A stretch of DNA of 64,000 bases from Pelomonas lactea (GTDB lineage Bacteria > Pseudomonadota > Gammaproteobacteria > Burkholderiales > Burkholderiaceae_C): NCBI RefSeq assembly GCF_043555885.1, contig NZ_JBIGHX010000007.1, positions 1 through 64,000 on the forward strand, in the 5' to 3' direction. Position 1 is the first letter of the stretch. Every line of letters starts with the position of its first letter. Below are positions 33,661-42,754 of the stretch, one piece after another. The notes below the pieces were generated by a model. It saw only the letters and a list, made by a program, of their open reading frames with translations, made no database searches and had not been told where the DNA came from. A program made the translations under genes and the position numbers.

Positions 33661-36086
33661 GATGAGGTGCTTTTGCAAGTGCCGGGCTGCAGCTCGGCGC
33701 CATCGAACATCAGGTCGCGCTGGCCGGCCCGGAGCTGCAGCTGCAGCTCCGGGCCGGCGGCGCGCTCGGGCAGCATCAGCGTGGCGGTCAGCCGGTTGGC
33801 CAGCACGCCCTGGCCCCAGGCGGCATCCTGCGTGCCGCGCGGCCAGCGCATGGGGTGGGCCTGGCCGTCGACGATGACGTCGGCCTGCCAGGGTTCGCCC
33901 GCCGCCAGCGGGTAGCTGGGCAGCACGTGCACGCGCAGGCAACTGGCCGCCGCGGGCGCTGCGGTGGGTGTCAGTGCCAGCGTGGCACCGGGCTGCTGGG
34001 CGGCCAGCACGCCGTCGCCGCGGCCCAGGCCGGGCACGCGGCGCCAACCGTCGTGGCTCGCGACGCGCAACAGCGGCGCGGCGGGCGCCGGCTGCGGCAA
34101 CGGCGCGAGGTCGGCGGCGGCCGTCGCGAGGTCGCGCAGCGCATCGGGCGCGACGCCGCCCAGGCCGGCGGCGGGCAGCAGCGGCGCCAGTTGGCGGTAG
34201 CTGGTCCACAACCCGTCCGCGGGTTCCTCGGCCAGGATGCCGGCCCAGCGGCCGGCGTTGTAGCGCGCGGTCATTGCCTTCAGCCGCTGGTCGGCACGCA
34301 CGGCCTGCGCGGCGAGGGCACGGGCGCCGGCCGGGTGGCGCTCCAGCGTGGCGGCGTAACGCTCCAGCGCGAAGAAGCGCTCGTTGGCCAGCGCGGACGC
34401 ACGCAGCGGGTACTCGACCAACTGGAAGAACGCCGCGCGCTGCGCCGGGGCGATGCGCGGGCGCACGGCGTCCAGCTGCGAAAGCAGCCGCGCAAAGCGG
34501 CCCAGGCGGTCGTTCACCACGCCGGGCGGCATGCCGCTGCGGCGCACCTTCTCGCCGGGCAGGTGGAACTGCAGATGCTCGGGGCGGCGCTCGAAGTTGA
34601 TGCGGTAGTAGCCGTCCCAAATATCGGCAACCTCGGCGACACCGAACAGCCGCTGCGCCAGGCTGCGCAGGTAGGCCGGCTGGCCTTGCGCGCGCACGGC
34701 GGCGGGGTTCCAGGCCAGGTCGAACCAGTGGCTGAGGTTGACCTCGTGCGGCTTGATGTCGCCGGCGTTGACCATCCACAGCCGCTGCGCGCCGGCATCG
34801 AAGGCGCGGCCCATCTCCTCGGCCACCAGCGCCGGCGGCGTGGTGCTCAGCCACAGGTAGGACAGCGGCGCGCCGAGGTAGCTGAGGTGGTAATAGATGC
34901 CTGAGCCGCCCGGCCGCTTCGCCTGCGCGGCGTCGGGGAACTGGCGCAGGTAGCCGAAGTTGTCGTCGGGCCAGACCAGCGTGACGTCGTCCGGCAGCGC
35001 CAGCCCAGGCAGCAGCGGCAGCACCTCCTTGTAGGGCACGAAGACCTGCGGCGTCGTCGACGGGTCGCCCACGTGCTGTTTGATCAGTTCCCGCTGGTCG
35101 GCCAGCAGCCGGTTCAGCAGCGCCTGCTTCTCGGCCACGCTGCCGCCGCCCTGCATGCCGCTGTCGTGGATGCCGCGCATGCCCAGCGTGTAGAGGTTCT
35201 CAAACCGGCCATTGGCCTTCAGCCGCTCGGCCCAGTAGTCGCGCACTTGTTGCGGATGCGTCGCGTAGTTGTAGTGCTCGTGCGGCGCGGTCCATTCGGA
35301 CACGTTGTTGCGCAGCAGGGGCTCGGCGTGCGAGCTGCTCATGACGATGCCGTAGCGCTGGGCCAGCTCGGCATTCTTCGGGTTGGCGTTGAACGCGCCC
35401 GACACCTGGTGCATGGCCGGCCACAGCGTGTTGGCCTTCAGGCGCAGCAGCAGGCGGAAGACCTGCTCGTAGGTGCGCGGCCCGATGTTGCCGGCCTCGG
35501 GCTCGAAGGTGCGCGCGGCCCAGGGCTGCAGGCCCCAGTCCTCGTCGTTGATGAACAGGCCGCGGTACCTCACCGCGGGGCCGTCGTGCAGCGGCCCGCT
35601 CAAGCTCACGTGCAGCGGGCCGCGCTTCACCGGTGCCAGGTCCGCCCACCAGACCCACGGCGACACGCCGAGCGCCTGGCTCAGCGTGTAGACCCCGTAG
35701 GCGGTGCCGCGGCGGTCGGCGCCGACGATGACCAGCGCCTGCTTCACGCCCGGCGCGGGGTCGCGCAGTAGCGCGATCTGGAAGCACTCCCAGCAGCCTT
35801 TGAGCTTGCTCAGGTCCAGGCCCGAGGCGTCGATGCGGGGATGACGCCCCGCGGTGCCGACCCAGATCTGCACGGCGCCCTTGCTGGCGGCGCGCAAGCC
35901 CAGGCGCTTCAGGTCGCCGGCGAGGTCTTGGGCGACGAAGGCTTCCAGCGGATCGGCGTCGGCCGCCCCGACGATGACGGCCCCGTCGAGCGGCAGGCTG
36001 CCGGGCGAGGGCTTGACGTCGACAGACAGGCCCGCGTGCGCTGCGCCGGCCAGCGTCATCCCCAGGGCCAGCAGCCCCTTGCGCAT
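33657..36086 (-). CDS. Glycoside hydrolase family 115 (alpha-glucuronidase type)
   Basis: This 809-residue exported enzyme is predicted to remove glucuronate or 4-O-methylglucuronate from branched glycans. After a short signal peptide (ending AHAG) it shows the GH115 order: an N-terminal domain with WVGTAGRHPRID and VYTLSQALGVSPWVWWAD, a TIM barrel with YRGLFINDEDWGLQPWA (about 175-191) and LKANTLWPAMHQVSGAFN (about 223-240), then helical and C-terminal beta domains. GH115 is best known on xylan, but some members act on arabinogalactan, which fits a pectin context better. It shares single-base or four-base overlaps with both flanking genes. Confidence 0.9.
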   Translation of the reverse strand: MRKGLLALGMTLAGAAHAGLSVDVKPSPGSLPLDGAVIVGAADADPLEAFVAQDLAGDLKRLGLRAASKGAVQIWVGTAGRHPRIDASGLDLSKLKGCWECFQIALLRDPAPGVKQALVIVGADRRGTAYGVYTLSQALGVSPWVWWADLAPVKRGPLHVSLSGPLHDGPAVRYRGLFINDEDWGLQPWAARTFEPEAGNIGPRTYEQVFRLLLRLKANTLWPAMHQVSGAFNANPKNAELAQRYGIVMSSSHAEPLLRNNVSEWTAPHEHYNYATHPQQVRDYWAERLKANGRFENLYTLGMRGIHDSGMQGGGSVAEKQALLNRLLADQRELIKQHVGDPSTTPQVFVPYKEVLPLLPGLALPDDVTLVWPDDNFGYLRQFPDAAQAKRPGGSGIYYHLSYLGAPLSYLWLSTTPPALVAEEMGRAFDAGAQRLWMVNAGDIKPHEVNLSHWFDLAWNPAAVRAQGQPAYLRSLAQRLFGVAEVADIWDGYYRINFERRPEHLQFHLPGEKVRRSGMPPGVVNDRLGRFARLLSQLDAVRPRIAPAQRAAFFQLVEYPLRASALANERFFALERYAATLERHPAGARALAAQAVRADQRLKAMTARYNAGRWAGILAEEPADGLWTSYRQLAPLLPAAGLGGVAPDALRDLATAAADLAPLPQPAPAAPLLRVASHDGWRRVPGLGRGDGVLAAQQPGATLALTPTAAPAAASCLRVHVLPSYPLAAGEPWQADVIVDGQAHPMRWPRGTQDAAWGQGVLANRLTATLMLPERAAGPELQLQLRAGQRDLMFDGAELQPGTCKSTSS

Positions 36087-37087
36087 CAACGGCTCCGGAA
36101 CGCCGCGCGCAGGTCGGGCGGCGGCGCGTTGCGGTCCACGTGGAGCCAGCCATCCTTCACGGTCAGCTCGGCCGACTGGATGACGGTGCGCTGGTGCCAG
36201 CGGTCATCCGTCTTCGCCTCGGGCTCGCCACCCTGGTGCGTGAAGTAGAAGAGGTAGGCACGGCCGTCCACGACGGTGACGCCGGGGTGCTGGCCCTTGG
36301 CGCGGTCGGTGGGGTGCTGGCCCACGCCGGCCAGCAGCCGCGTGGGCTGTTCCTGCCAGGTCAGCGCGTCGTCGGAGCGCAGCACCAGCAGGCCCTTCCA
36401 CAGGTCGGCCACCAGCCACCACTTGCCGGCGAACTGGAAAACCGTCGGGCCTTCACCGGGCAGCGGGCTCACCGGGCCGCGCACGGTCCAGCTGGTCAGG
36501 TCGGCGCTGTCGGCCACCTTGAGCTTGCTGCCGCCCTGCTCGTCCTTGAACCACATCCGGTACCCACCCTGCGGCGCGCGGATGACCGACGCGTCGATGA
36601 CCTTGGGCGAGCCCAGGTCGGCGCGCCCGGCGCAGGTCCAGGTGCGCAGGTCGGTGCTGGTGAGGTGCTCGATGCGGCGCTCGCCGGTCCAGCTCTTGTG
36701 GACGCCCGGCACGATGGTGAGCCACAGGTGGTAGACGCCGTCGAAGTCCTGGATCTCCGGCGCCCACAGCGTGGTGCCGGTGCACTCGGCGGGGAACTTC
36801 GCCTCGCCAGCCGCACGCCAGTGGTTGCCATCGTCGGTCGTCGCGATGCCGATGGGCGTGGCGTGCACCCAGGAGACGTCCTTGGGGTCGTCCAGCCGCA
36901 GCGTGGCGCGGCGGTTCGTGTAGAACATCTCCCAGCGCTTCAGGCCACGGTTGAACACCAGCGACACATCGGCCGCGCCGTCCAGCACGGGGTCGCGGTA
37001 CAGCGGGCGCGGGGCGGGCTCGGGCGTGGCACAGCCGGCAAGGCCTGCAAAAGCGGCGAGCAGCGTCAACGCGGCAATGAACTTCAT
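36086..37087 (-). CDS. GH43-like propeller lipoprotein
   Basis: This 333-residue protein has a lipoprotein signal with lipobox LAGC (Cys near 19), so it should be anchored in a membrane facing the periplasm or cell surface. The body is a five-bladed propeller: YRDPVLDGAADVSLVF, TLWAPEIQDFDGVYHLW, KVIDASVIRAPQGGYRMWF and AYLFYFTHQGG. The usual acid glutamate of GH43 appears as aspartate in VIDASVI, so it may belong to a sister family such as GH117 or GH130, or be a binding protein. It overlaps PL11 by four bases and GH115 by one. Confidence 0.75.
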   Translation of the reverse strand: MKFIAALTLLAAFAGLAGCATPEPAPRPLYRDPVLDGAADVSLVFNRGLKRWEMFYTNRRATLRLDDPKDVSWVHATPIGIATTDDGNHWRAAGEAKFPAECTGTTLWAPEIQDFDGVYHLWLTIVPGVHKSWTGERRIEHLTSTDLRTWTCAGRADLGSPKVIDASVIRAPQGGYRMWFKDEQGGSKLKVADSADLTSWTVRGPVSPLPGEGPTVFQFAGKWWLVADLWKGLLVLRSDDALTWQEQPTRLLAGVGQHPTDRAKGQHPGVTVVDGRAYLFYFTHQGGEPEAKTDDRWHQRTVIQSAELTVKDGWLHVDRNAPPPDLRAAFRSR

Positions 37088-38931
37088 GGCGTGGCCTGGA
37101 TGGGCAGGTAGCGCGGCGGCTTCATCGCCGCGCCGAGGTGGAAGCTGGTGTGCGGCGGCTGGTTGTAGCCGGCGTTCTGCGCGGCCACCTGCACGCGGTA
37201 CTGCGGGTCCTGCATCAACGTGACGAGGCGATGCTCGGACGGGATGGCGGTGGAGAACACCAGCAGCGCGGTGCTGTCCTCGTTGCGCCACACCACCTCC
37301 TCGCGCCAGTCACCGAACAGGTCGGCCGACAGCACCGGGTTGCCCTTGGTGCCGTTGTTGGACGCAGCACCGAACTGCTTGCCGTTCAGCAGGTTCTCGA
37401 ACTTGAACGCAGCCGGGTTCCACTTGTCGATGGCGACATGGTCCAGCGACTCGCGCAGCAGGTCGCCGTCCCACCAGACGGCGAAGTTCATGCGGTTGGG
37501 GTGCTTGTCGCTGATGAGCTTGCCGCTGGCGTTCATCAGGCCGCCGACGGCGCCCCAGCATTCGGCGCCGGGGTGGGCGGCGTCGATGTCGAAGCACACG
37601 CCACGGCCCACGTCGGTCTTGTTGCCGGACATGCTCCACAGCACCTTGCCGGTGGCGCCATCGTGCATCTCCAGGCCGTGCTCGCCGTAGCAGCGCGGGC
37701 TCTCGTGCACCATGTAGATCTGCTGGCCGTCGCGGGCGGGGTCGAAGTTGCTGACGTGCAGCGCGTCGCCATGGCACAGGCCGGTGCTGTAGAGCAGGCG
37801 GCCGGTGCTGGCGATGGTGGCGGCGCCGTAGACGATGTCGTCGCGGCCGTCGCCGTCCACGTCGGCCACCGAGAACCAGTGTGCGCCCTGCCCCGCCGCG
37901 GGCTTGCTCGCCTCGTCGGCGGCGCTGTCGAACACCCAGCGCTGCGTCAGCCTGCCGCCGCGCCAGTCCCACGCAGCCAGCACGGCGCGCGTGTAGTAGC
38001 CGCGCGCGAACACGGCGCTGGGCCGCTGGCCGTCCAGGTAGGCCACGCCGGCCGTGAAGCGGTCCACGCGGTTGCCGTAGGTGTCGCCCCAGGCGCTGAC
38101 GTCGCCGCGCGGCGGCGTGTAGTCGACGGTGGCCATGGCCGCGCCGGTCAGGCCGTTGAAGACGGTCAGGAACTCGGGGCCGGCCAGCACGTAGCCGGCC
38201 TCGTTGCGGAAGTCGGCCTTGGCGTCGCCGATCACCCGGCCCTGCCCGTCCACGGTGCCATCGGCCGTCTTCATCATGACCTCGGCCTTGCCGTCGCCGT
38301 CGAAGTCGTAGGCGAGGAAGCTGGTGTAGTGCGCGCCGGCGCGGATGTTGGCGCCGAGGTCGATGCGCCACAGCCGCGTGCCGTCCAGCCGGTAGGCGTC
38401 CAGCAGCGTGTGGCCGGTGTAGCCCTTGTGCGAGTTGTCGTGCGCGTTCGTCGGCTGCCACTTCACGATCAGCTCGTACTGGCCGTCGCCGTCGAGGTCG
38501 GCCGCCGCGCCGTCGTTGGCCTCGTAGCGGTAGGCCACGCCGTCGGGCGAGGTGCCGCCGTCGGGCTTTTGCAGCGGCACGCGCAGGTAGGGCTGGCTCC
38601 ACGGCGTCGCCGCCGCCGACGCCGCCTGCTCGTGGCCCGACACGACGGCGCGCACGGTGTAGAGGCTGTCGGGGCGGCCCTGCGCGTCGACAAGGTTGGT
38701 CAGCGCCTGCGGCCCGTGGTTGACACGCCGGCCGTCGCGGTAGACGTTGAAGCGCACGCCGGCCGGCTCGGTGCCCAGCAGCCGCCAGCTGACGAAGACG
38801 CCCGACGGCGTGGCCAGCGCGACGACGCCGCGGTCCAGCTTCTCCACCTGCCTGGGCTGGGCCTGCGCAGCAACGCCGGCCGCCAGCAGCACGCTGCAGG
38901 CCAGCCTGGAGATCGAGGACGAGAGAGTCAT
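37084..38931 (-). CDS. Rhamnogalacturonan lyase, polysaccharide lyase family 11
   Basis: This 615-residue exported enzyme is an eight-bladed propeller lyase acting on rhamnogalacturonan I. The signal peptide ends near residue 25 (AQAQ). An N-terminal immunoglobulin-like part (about 30-120) is followed by blades carrying calcium-type loops DLDGDGQYE, DFDGDGKAE and DVDGDGRDD. NAHDNSHKGYTGHTLLDAY (about 184-202) and the C-terminal RVQVAAQNAGYNQPPHTSF are typical of PL11. It heads the minus-strand operon and is separated from the receptor gene by a terminator. With PL4 it provides a second lyase route. Confidence 0.93.
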   Translation of the reverse strand: MTLSSSISRLACSVLLAAGVAAQAQPRQVEKLDRGVVALATPSGVFVSWRLLGTEPAGVRFNVYRDGRRVNHGPQALTNLVDAQGRPDSLYTVRAVVSGHEQAASAAATPWSQPYLRVPLQKPDGGTSPDGVAYRYEANDGAAADLDGDGQYELIVKWQPTNAHDNSHKGYTGHTLLDAYRLDGTRLWRIDLGANIRAGAHYTSFLAYDFDGDGKAEVMMKTADGTVDGQGRVIGDAKADFRNEAGYVLAGPEFLTVFNGLTGAAMATVDYTPPRGDVSAWGDTYGNRVDRFTAGVAYLDGQRPSAVFARGYYTRAVLAAWDWRGGRLTQRWVFDSAADEASKPAAGQGAHWFSVADVDGDGRDDIVYGAATIASTGRLLYSTGLCHGDALHVSNFDPARDGQQIYMVHESPRCYGEHGLEMHDGATGKVLWSMSGNKTDVGRGVCFDIDAAHPGAECWGAVGGLMNASGKLISDKHPNRMNFAVWWDGDLLRESLDHVAIDKWNPAAFKFENLLNGKQFGAASNNGTKGNPVLSADLFGDWREEVVWRNEDSTALLVFSTAIPSEHRLVTLMQDPQYRVQVAAQNAGYNQPPHTSFHLGAAMKPPRYLPIQATP

Positions 38932-39187
38932 GTCCGTGTTCCTTCCATCTTCACGCGGCCGTCATGCCTCGCCTCGGGCCGATCGCCTTGCCGCTCCCAA
39001 GCTGGCCCGTCTGGCGCTGCTGGCGGCTCAAGGCCACCGGCATCGCCGTCCCCTCGGGGCCCGCCCACACCGCCCGCGTCCAGCGCGGCGGTCTGGGCGA
39101 GTGGCCAGCAAAAAAACGGCCTCTTGCGAGGCCGGGCACCCGAGGTTCAGGTGCAACAGGATTGGCCACTCGGGCCAGGCCCGGAGA
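38932..39187. other. Spacer between the receptor gene and the PL11 operon
   Basis: This 256-base gap holds the terminator of the receptor gene and should contain the promoter of the PL11 operon on the minus strand. No convincing -35/-10 pair was found by eye, and no gene is visible. The GC-rich plus-strand frames that cross it are shadows. Confidence 0.4.
39111..39135 (-). terminator. Intrinsic terminator after the TonB-dependent receptor
   Basis: Read on the minus strand, a GGCCTC stem, a GCAA loop and a GAGGCC stem are followed by G and seven T residues. It lies about 50 bases past the receptor's stop and would separate its transcript from the PL11 operon. Confidence 0.85.
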
Positions 39188-42100
39188 TCACAGCTTGTAG
39201 CCCAGCGTCACGTAGTAGCGGCGGCCCGACCATGCCAGTTCGTTGGGGCGCGACAGGTCGCCCGCGTAGGTCAGCTCGGCCTGGTCGGTCAGGTTCTTGC
39301 CTTCCAGCGAGATGGTCAGGTTGGGCGTGACGCGCAGCTGCAGCTTGGCGTCCAGGTAGGCCGTCTTGTCGCGGAAGTTCGGGTTGCCCGTCACGTCGTT
39401 GCCGCCGGTGTAGTACCTGTCGCGGTGGTGGTAGGCCAGGCGCGCGTTGACCATGCCCTGGTCATACCAGAGACCCACGTTGTAGGCGTTCTTGGACATG
39501 CCGGGGTACGGCAGGATGGAGCCATCCAGCGTGTTGATGAGTTCCCGGCCCGCGCGGTACTTGAAGTCCATGCGGGTGTAGTTCGCATCCACGCCGAAGC
39601 CGCTGGCCCAGCCGGGCAGGAAGTTCAGCGCCTTGCGGGCGGCGAGTTCCACGCCCTGCGTGATGGCGCCTTCGCCGTTGGCCCACATCGTCACGTCGAA
39701 CAGGCGGCCGTCGCCGAAGAAGTCGGTCTGCGTGAACAGCTGGCGCTGGGGCAGCACGTAGCTCTTGATGTCGTTGCGGAACAGGCCCAGGCTGAACTGG
39801 TCGCTCTTGGTCGGGTAGTACTCGAAGCTCAGGTCGTACTTGGTGGCGCGGAAGGGCTTCAGGCCCGGGTTGCCGGCCGTGCAGTCGTCGAAGCCGTCGC
39901 CACCGTTGGTCGTGTCGGAGCCCTGGCCGATCGTGCACGTCACGTTGGGGGCCATCTGCGACAGGTTCGGGCGGGCCAGCACCTTGCCCCAGCCGGCGCG
40001 GGTGATGAACTTGCCGTCCAGCGCGGTCAGCGCGGCGTTCAAGCTGGGCAGCACATCGTTGTAGGTGCGGTCCAGCGTGGTGATGGCGGTCTCGTTGCCG
40101 GAGACGATGAAGGCGCGCGTCGTCGGGTTCCACACCGCCGTCTTGATGTTCACGGTGCCGGTGGCGTTGACCTGCGTGCGGGCGTAGCGCGCGCCGAAGT
40201 TGCCGTCCAGGTCCATGCCGAACAGCGTGGTGCCGAAGTCCAGGCGGGCGTAGGCGGCGGTCACCTTCTCGGTGATGTCGAACGTGGGCAACTGCGGGTA
40301 GGTCTTGCCGTCGTTGGCGGGCGAGTTGTAGACGTGGTCGAGGTTGAACAGCGACGTGTCGAACGACTGCGACGCCACCGCGTAGTTGGGCGACAGCCAG
40401 CCCGACGGATAGCCCGACACGCCGCTGTAGCCCGAGAAGAAGCCGCTGCCGCCGGTGGGCTGCAGCGCCGACTGGGCCAGCGCCAGCATCGTCGCCTTGT
40501 TGACGTACTTGGTGTAGTTGCTGGGCGACCCGAACGGGCTGTTCAGCATGGGTGCCACGGCCGGCGCGAGGCGGTCGTAGACCAGCGCGCCGTTGACGTT
40601 GCCGCTCATCGTCAGCACGTCGTCGGACGTGGCCGTCGTTGCGCCGTTGCTGACCGTGCGCTGGCCGCCGCCGTAGGACTTGGTGTGCTTGTCCGTGAAC
40701 TGGCCACCAAACCACAGGCGGTTCAGCAGCGGCAGCTCGGTGATGGCGCGCTGAAAGTCAAGCTTGGCCGTGTTCTCGGAATCGTTCGTCAGGATCGGGC
40801 GGAACTGGATGTCCGCGCGGTAGTAGGAGTTCGGGTCCGCCGGGTCATAGCCCGCGGGGAACGTGAAGTGCGGCAGGTGGTTCTCGTCCAGCGACACCTT
40901 CAGGCCCGGCGCGCTCATCGCCATGGAGATGTTGTTGGTCTGGTTGTCGTAGTCGGCCTTGGACGTGGCGGCCATGCCTTCGATGAGCCAGAGGTCGTCC
41001 TTGTAGCGCGCGCCGGTGCGCAGGTACTTGGACTTGATGTCGAGCTTGAAGTCGCGCGCCGACGTGCTGAACGCGTTGTAGCCGCCGAACGGGCCGGTGC
41101 CGTTGGACTCGACGTTCATGCAGTCGCCCACCGTGTAGCCGGTGACCACGTGGTTGTCGAACGTCATGCCGGCCGGCGTGGCCGACGTGGACACGGCGCC
41201 GCAGGTGCCGGCCGTGCGCAGCGTGCCGTCGGCGTTGTAGACGGGCGCCACGCCGCCGGCCTGGGTGGCCAGGCGCTGGTGGGCCGCGTTCAGCGACGTG
41301 CTGTTGTTGGCGTTGTTGCCGAAGCTGGTGCCGTAGTTGCGGTCGTTCAGGCGCTGGCGCTGCGTGTTGGTCTGGTAGCTGATCTCGGCGTCGAACTTGC
41401 TCGAGAACTTGTACTGCGCGGCCAGGTCGACCGTGGAGCGCTGGTGGTCGCGCGTCCAGATGCCCACGCGCGGCGTGTTGGGCGCGTAGTCGTACCACTG
41501 CGTCTCGCAGGCGGTGCGCGCGGTGCCGGTGAAGGTGCTGCAACCGGCCTTGGTGGTCACGGCGGCGTACTGGGAATCCAGGCTGGTGCGGGTCTTCTCG
41601 GCGGAGTTGTCCCAGTCGCGCAGGAAGGTCCAGCCGGTGTTGCGGGCGAAGTCGCCGCGCGTGTAGACCTTGTCATAGACGAGGTTGGCCATCAGGCCCA
41701 GCTTGCCGTCCAGGAACTTGTCGGCCAGCAGCACGGAGCCGCGCGGCTGCACGCCACCACGCAGCGAGGCCTGCTCGCCGGCCAGGCTCACGGCCACCGT
41801 GCGCTTGGCGAAGTCCAGCGGCTTGCGCGTGTTGATGCGCACCGTGGCGCCCACGCCGCCTTCGGTCACGTTGGGCAGCACGCCCTTGTAGACGTCGATG
41901 GAGGCGATCAGCTCCGACGCCAGCTCGCGCAGGTCGGCACCGCGGTTGCCACCGGCGCCATTGGCGCTGAGCACCGACATGCCGTTGATCTCGATGCGGT
42001 TCAGATCGGGCTCGACGCCGCGGATGGACACCTGCGTGCCTTCGCCGAAGTCACGCGTCAGCTGCACACCCGTGATGCGCGACAGCGCCTCGCCGACGTT

Positions 42101-42388
42101 CTTGTCCGGGAACTGGTCAATGTCCTCGGCGACGATGCTGTCCGTCACCGTGGCGGCGTTGCGCTTGCGCTCGATGGCGCTCTGGATGGAGCGGCGGATG
42201 CCGGTGACGACAACCGTCTCGAGCTGATTGGTGTCCTTGGCCGCCGGCTTGGCGGCCGGCGCCGAAGCCGCCGCGGCGGGCGCGGGCGCCTGCTGGGCCT
42301 GGGCCTGGGTGGTCAGCGCGGCCGACACGGCCAGCGCCAGCGGCGTCCAACGCAGCACCGGCATGGCGCCGGGATTCTTCTTCAGCAT
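39188..42388 (-). CDS. TonB-dependent receptor (pectin oligosaccharide uptake)
   Basis: This outer-membrane receptor is 1066 residues long. A signal peptide (about 1-31, TTQAQAQ) and an alanine-proline spacer precede the TonB box (LETVVVTGIR, about 55-64). The plug domain (about 70-190) includes DQFPDKNVGEALSRITGVQL in parts and SIRGVEPDLNRIEINGMSV. The 22-strand barrel ends in RRYYVTLGYKL. The ATG has GGAGA seven bases upstream. Placement between PL11 and PL22 genes suggests uptake of rhamnogalacturonan fragments. There is no SusD partner, as expected outside Bacteroidetes. Confidence 0.92.
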   Translation of the reverse strand: MLKKNPGAMPVLRWTPLALAVSAALTTQAQAQQAPAPAAAASAPAAKPAAKDTNQLETVVVTGIRRSIQSAIERKRNAATVTDSIVAEDIDQFPDKNVGEALSRITGVQLTRDFGEGTQVSIRGVEPDLNRIEINGMSVLSANGAGGNRGADLRELASELIASIDVYKGVLPNVTEGGVGATVRINTRKPLDFAKRTVAVSLAGEQASLRGGVQPRGSVLLADKFLDGKLGLMANLVYDKVYTRGDFARNTGWTFLRDWDNSAEKTRTSLDSQYAAVTTKAGCSTFTGTARTACETQWYDYAPNTPRVGIWTRDHQRSTVDLAAQYKFSSKFDAEISYQTNTQRQRLNDRNYGTSFGNNANNSTSLNAAHQRLATQAGGVAPVYNADGTLRTAGTCGAVSTSATPAGMTFDNHVVTGYTVGDCMNVESNGTGPFGGYNAFSTSARDFKLDIKSKYLRTGARYKDDLWLIEGMAATSKADYDNQTNNISMAMSAPGLKVSLDENHLPHFTFPAGYDPADPNSYYRADIQFRPILTNDSENTAKLDFQRAITELPLLNRLWFGGQFTDKHTKSYGGGQRTVSNGATTATSDDVLTMSGNVNGALVYDRLAPAVAPMLNSPFGSPSNYTKYVNKATMLALAQSALQPTGGSGFFSGYSGVSGYPSGWLSPNYAVASQSFDTSLFNLDHVYNSPANDGKTYPQLPTFDITEKVTAAYARLDFGTTLFGMDLDGNFGARYARTQVNATGTVNIKTAVWNPTTRAFIVSGNETAITTLDRTYNDVLPSLNAALTALDGKFITRAGWGKVLARPNLSQMAPNVTCTIGQGSDTTNGGDGFDDCTAGNPGLKPFRATKYDLSFEYYPTKSDQFSLGLFRNDIKSYVLPQRQLFTQTDFFGDGRLFDVTMWANGEGAITQGVELAARKALNFLPGWASGFGVDANYTRMDFKYRAGRELINTLDGSILPYPGMSKNAYNVGLWYDQGMVNARLAYHHRDRYYTGGNDVTGNPNFRDKTAYLDAKLQLRVTPNLTISLEGKNLTDQAELTYAGDLSRPNELAWSGRRYYVTLGYKL

Positions 42389-42754
42389 TCTCTATCTCCG
42401 AGTATTCGCAGGCGCGCATTTCGGTATGCCGCCCTTATTGCCCCTCCAATCAGTCTAGAGGTCGAGATTCCAGACGCAGCCACCCGCGCCGAAAGAATCA
42501 CCACGCTGATCGGTTGGATTCTCGTAAACCCTGAAGCAGTGCGCGAACCGCTCAAATTCGTGCGCGTTGCCGTCACCACGACCGACCACCGCCGTCATGG
42601 GCGCGCACGAACGACGGGCACCACGGCAGTGCGCCACGGTGGCGCAGGCGGCGGCAGGCGGCGGCAGGCGTGAATATTTGGCAGACTGATCCGGCCAATT
42701 CAAATATCCCGAGCCGACATACTCAAATACCCACCAGGCCGGGCCGTGCAGATA
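42389..42754. promoter_or_regulatory. Receptor upstream region with CAAATA repeats
   Basis: This 366-base gap lies between the PL22 stop and the receptor start. Three AT-rich units stand out against the GC-rich background: GAATATTTG (42672-42680), TTCAAATATCCC (42699-42710) and CTCAAATACCC (42722-42732). The first is inverted relative to the other two. They may be operator sites about 290-340 bases upstream of the receptor, or promoter parts. No gene is apparent here. Confidence 0.4.

Noticed and set aside
38747..42673. A 1308-codon plus-strand frame opposite the TonB receptor
   Set aside because: It mirrors the receptor gene, its composition is dominated by Val, Arg, Gly and His, and it has no signal or domain.
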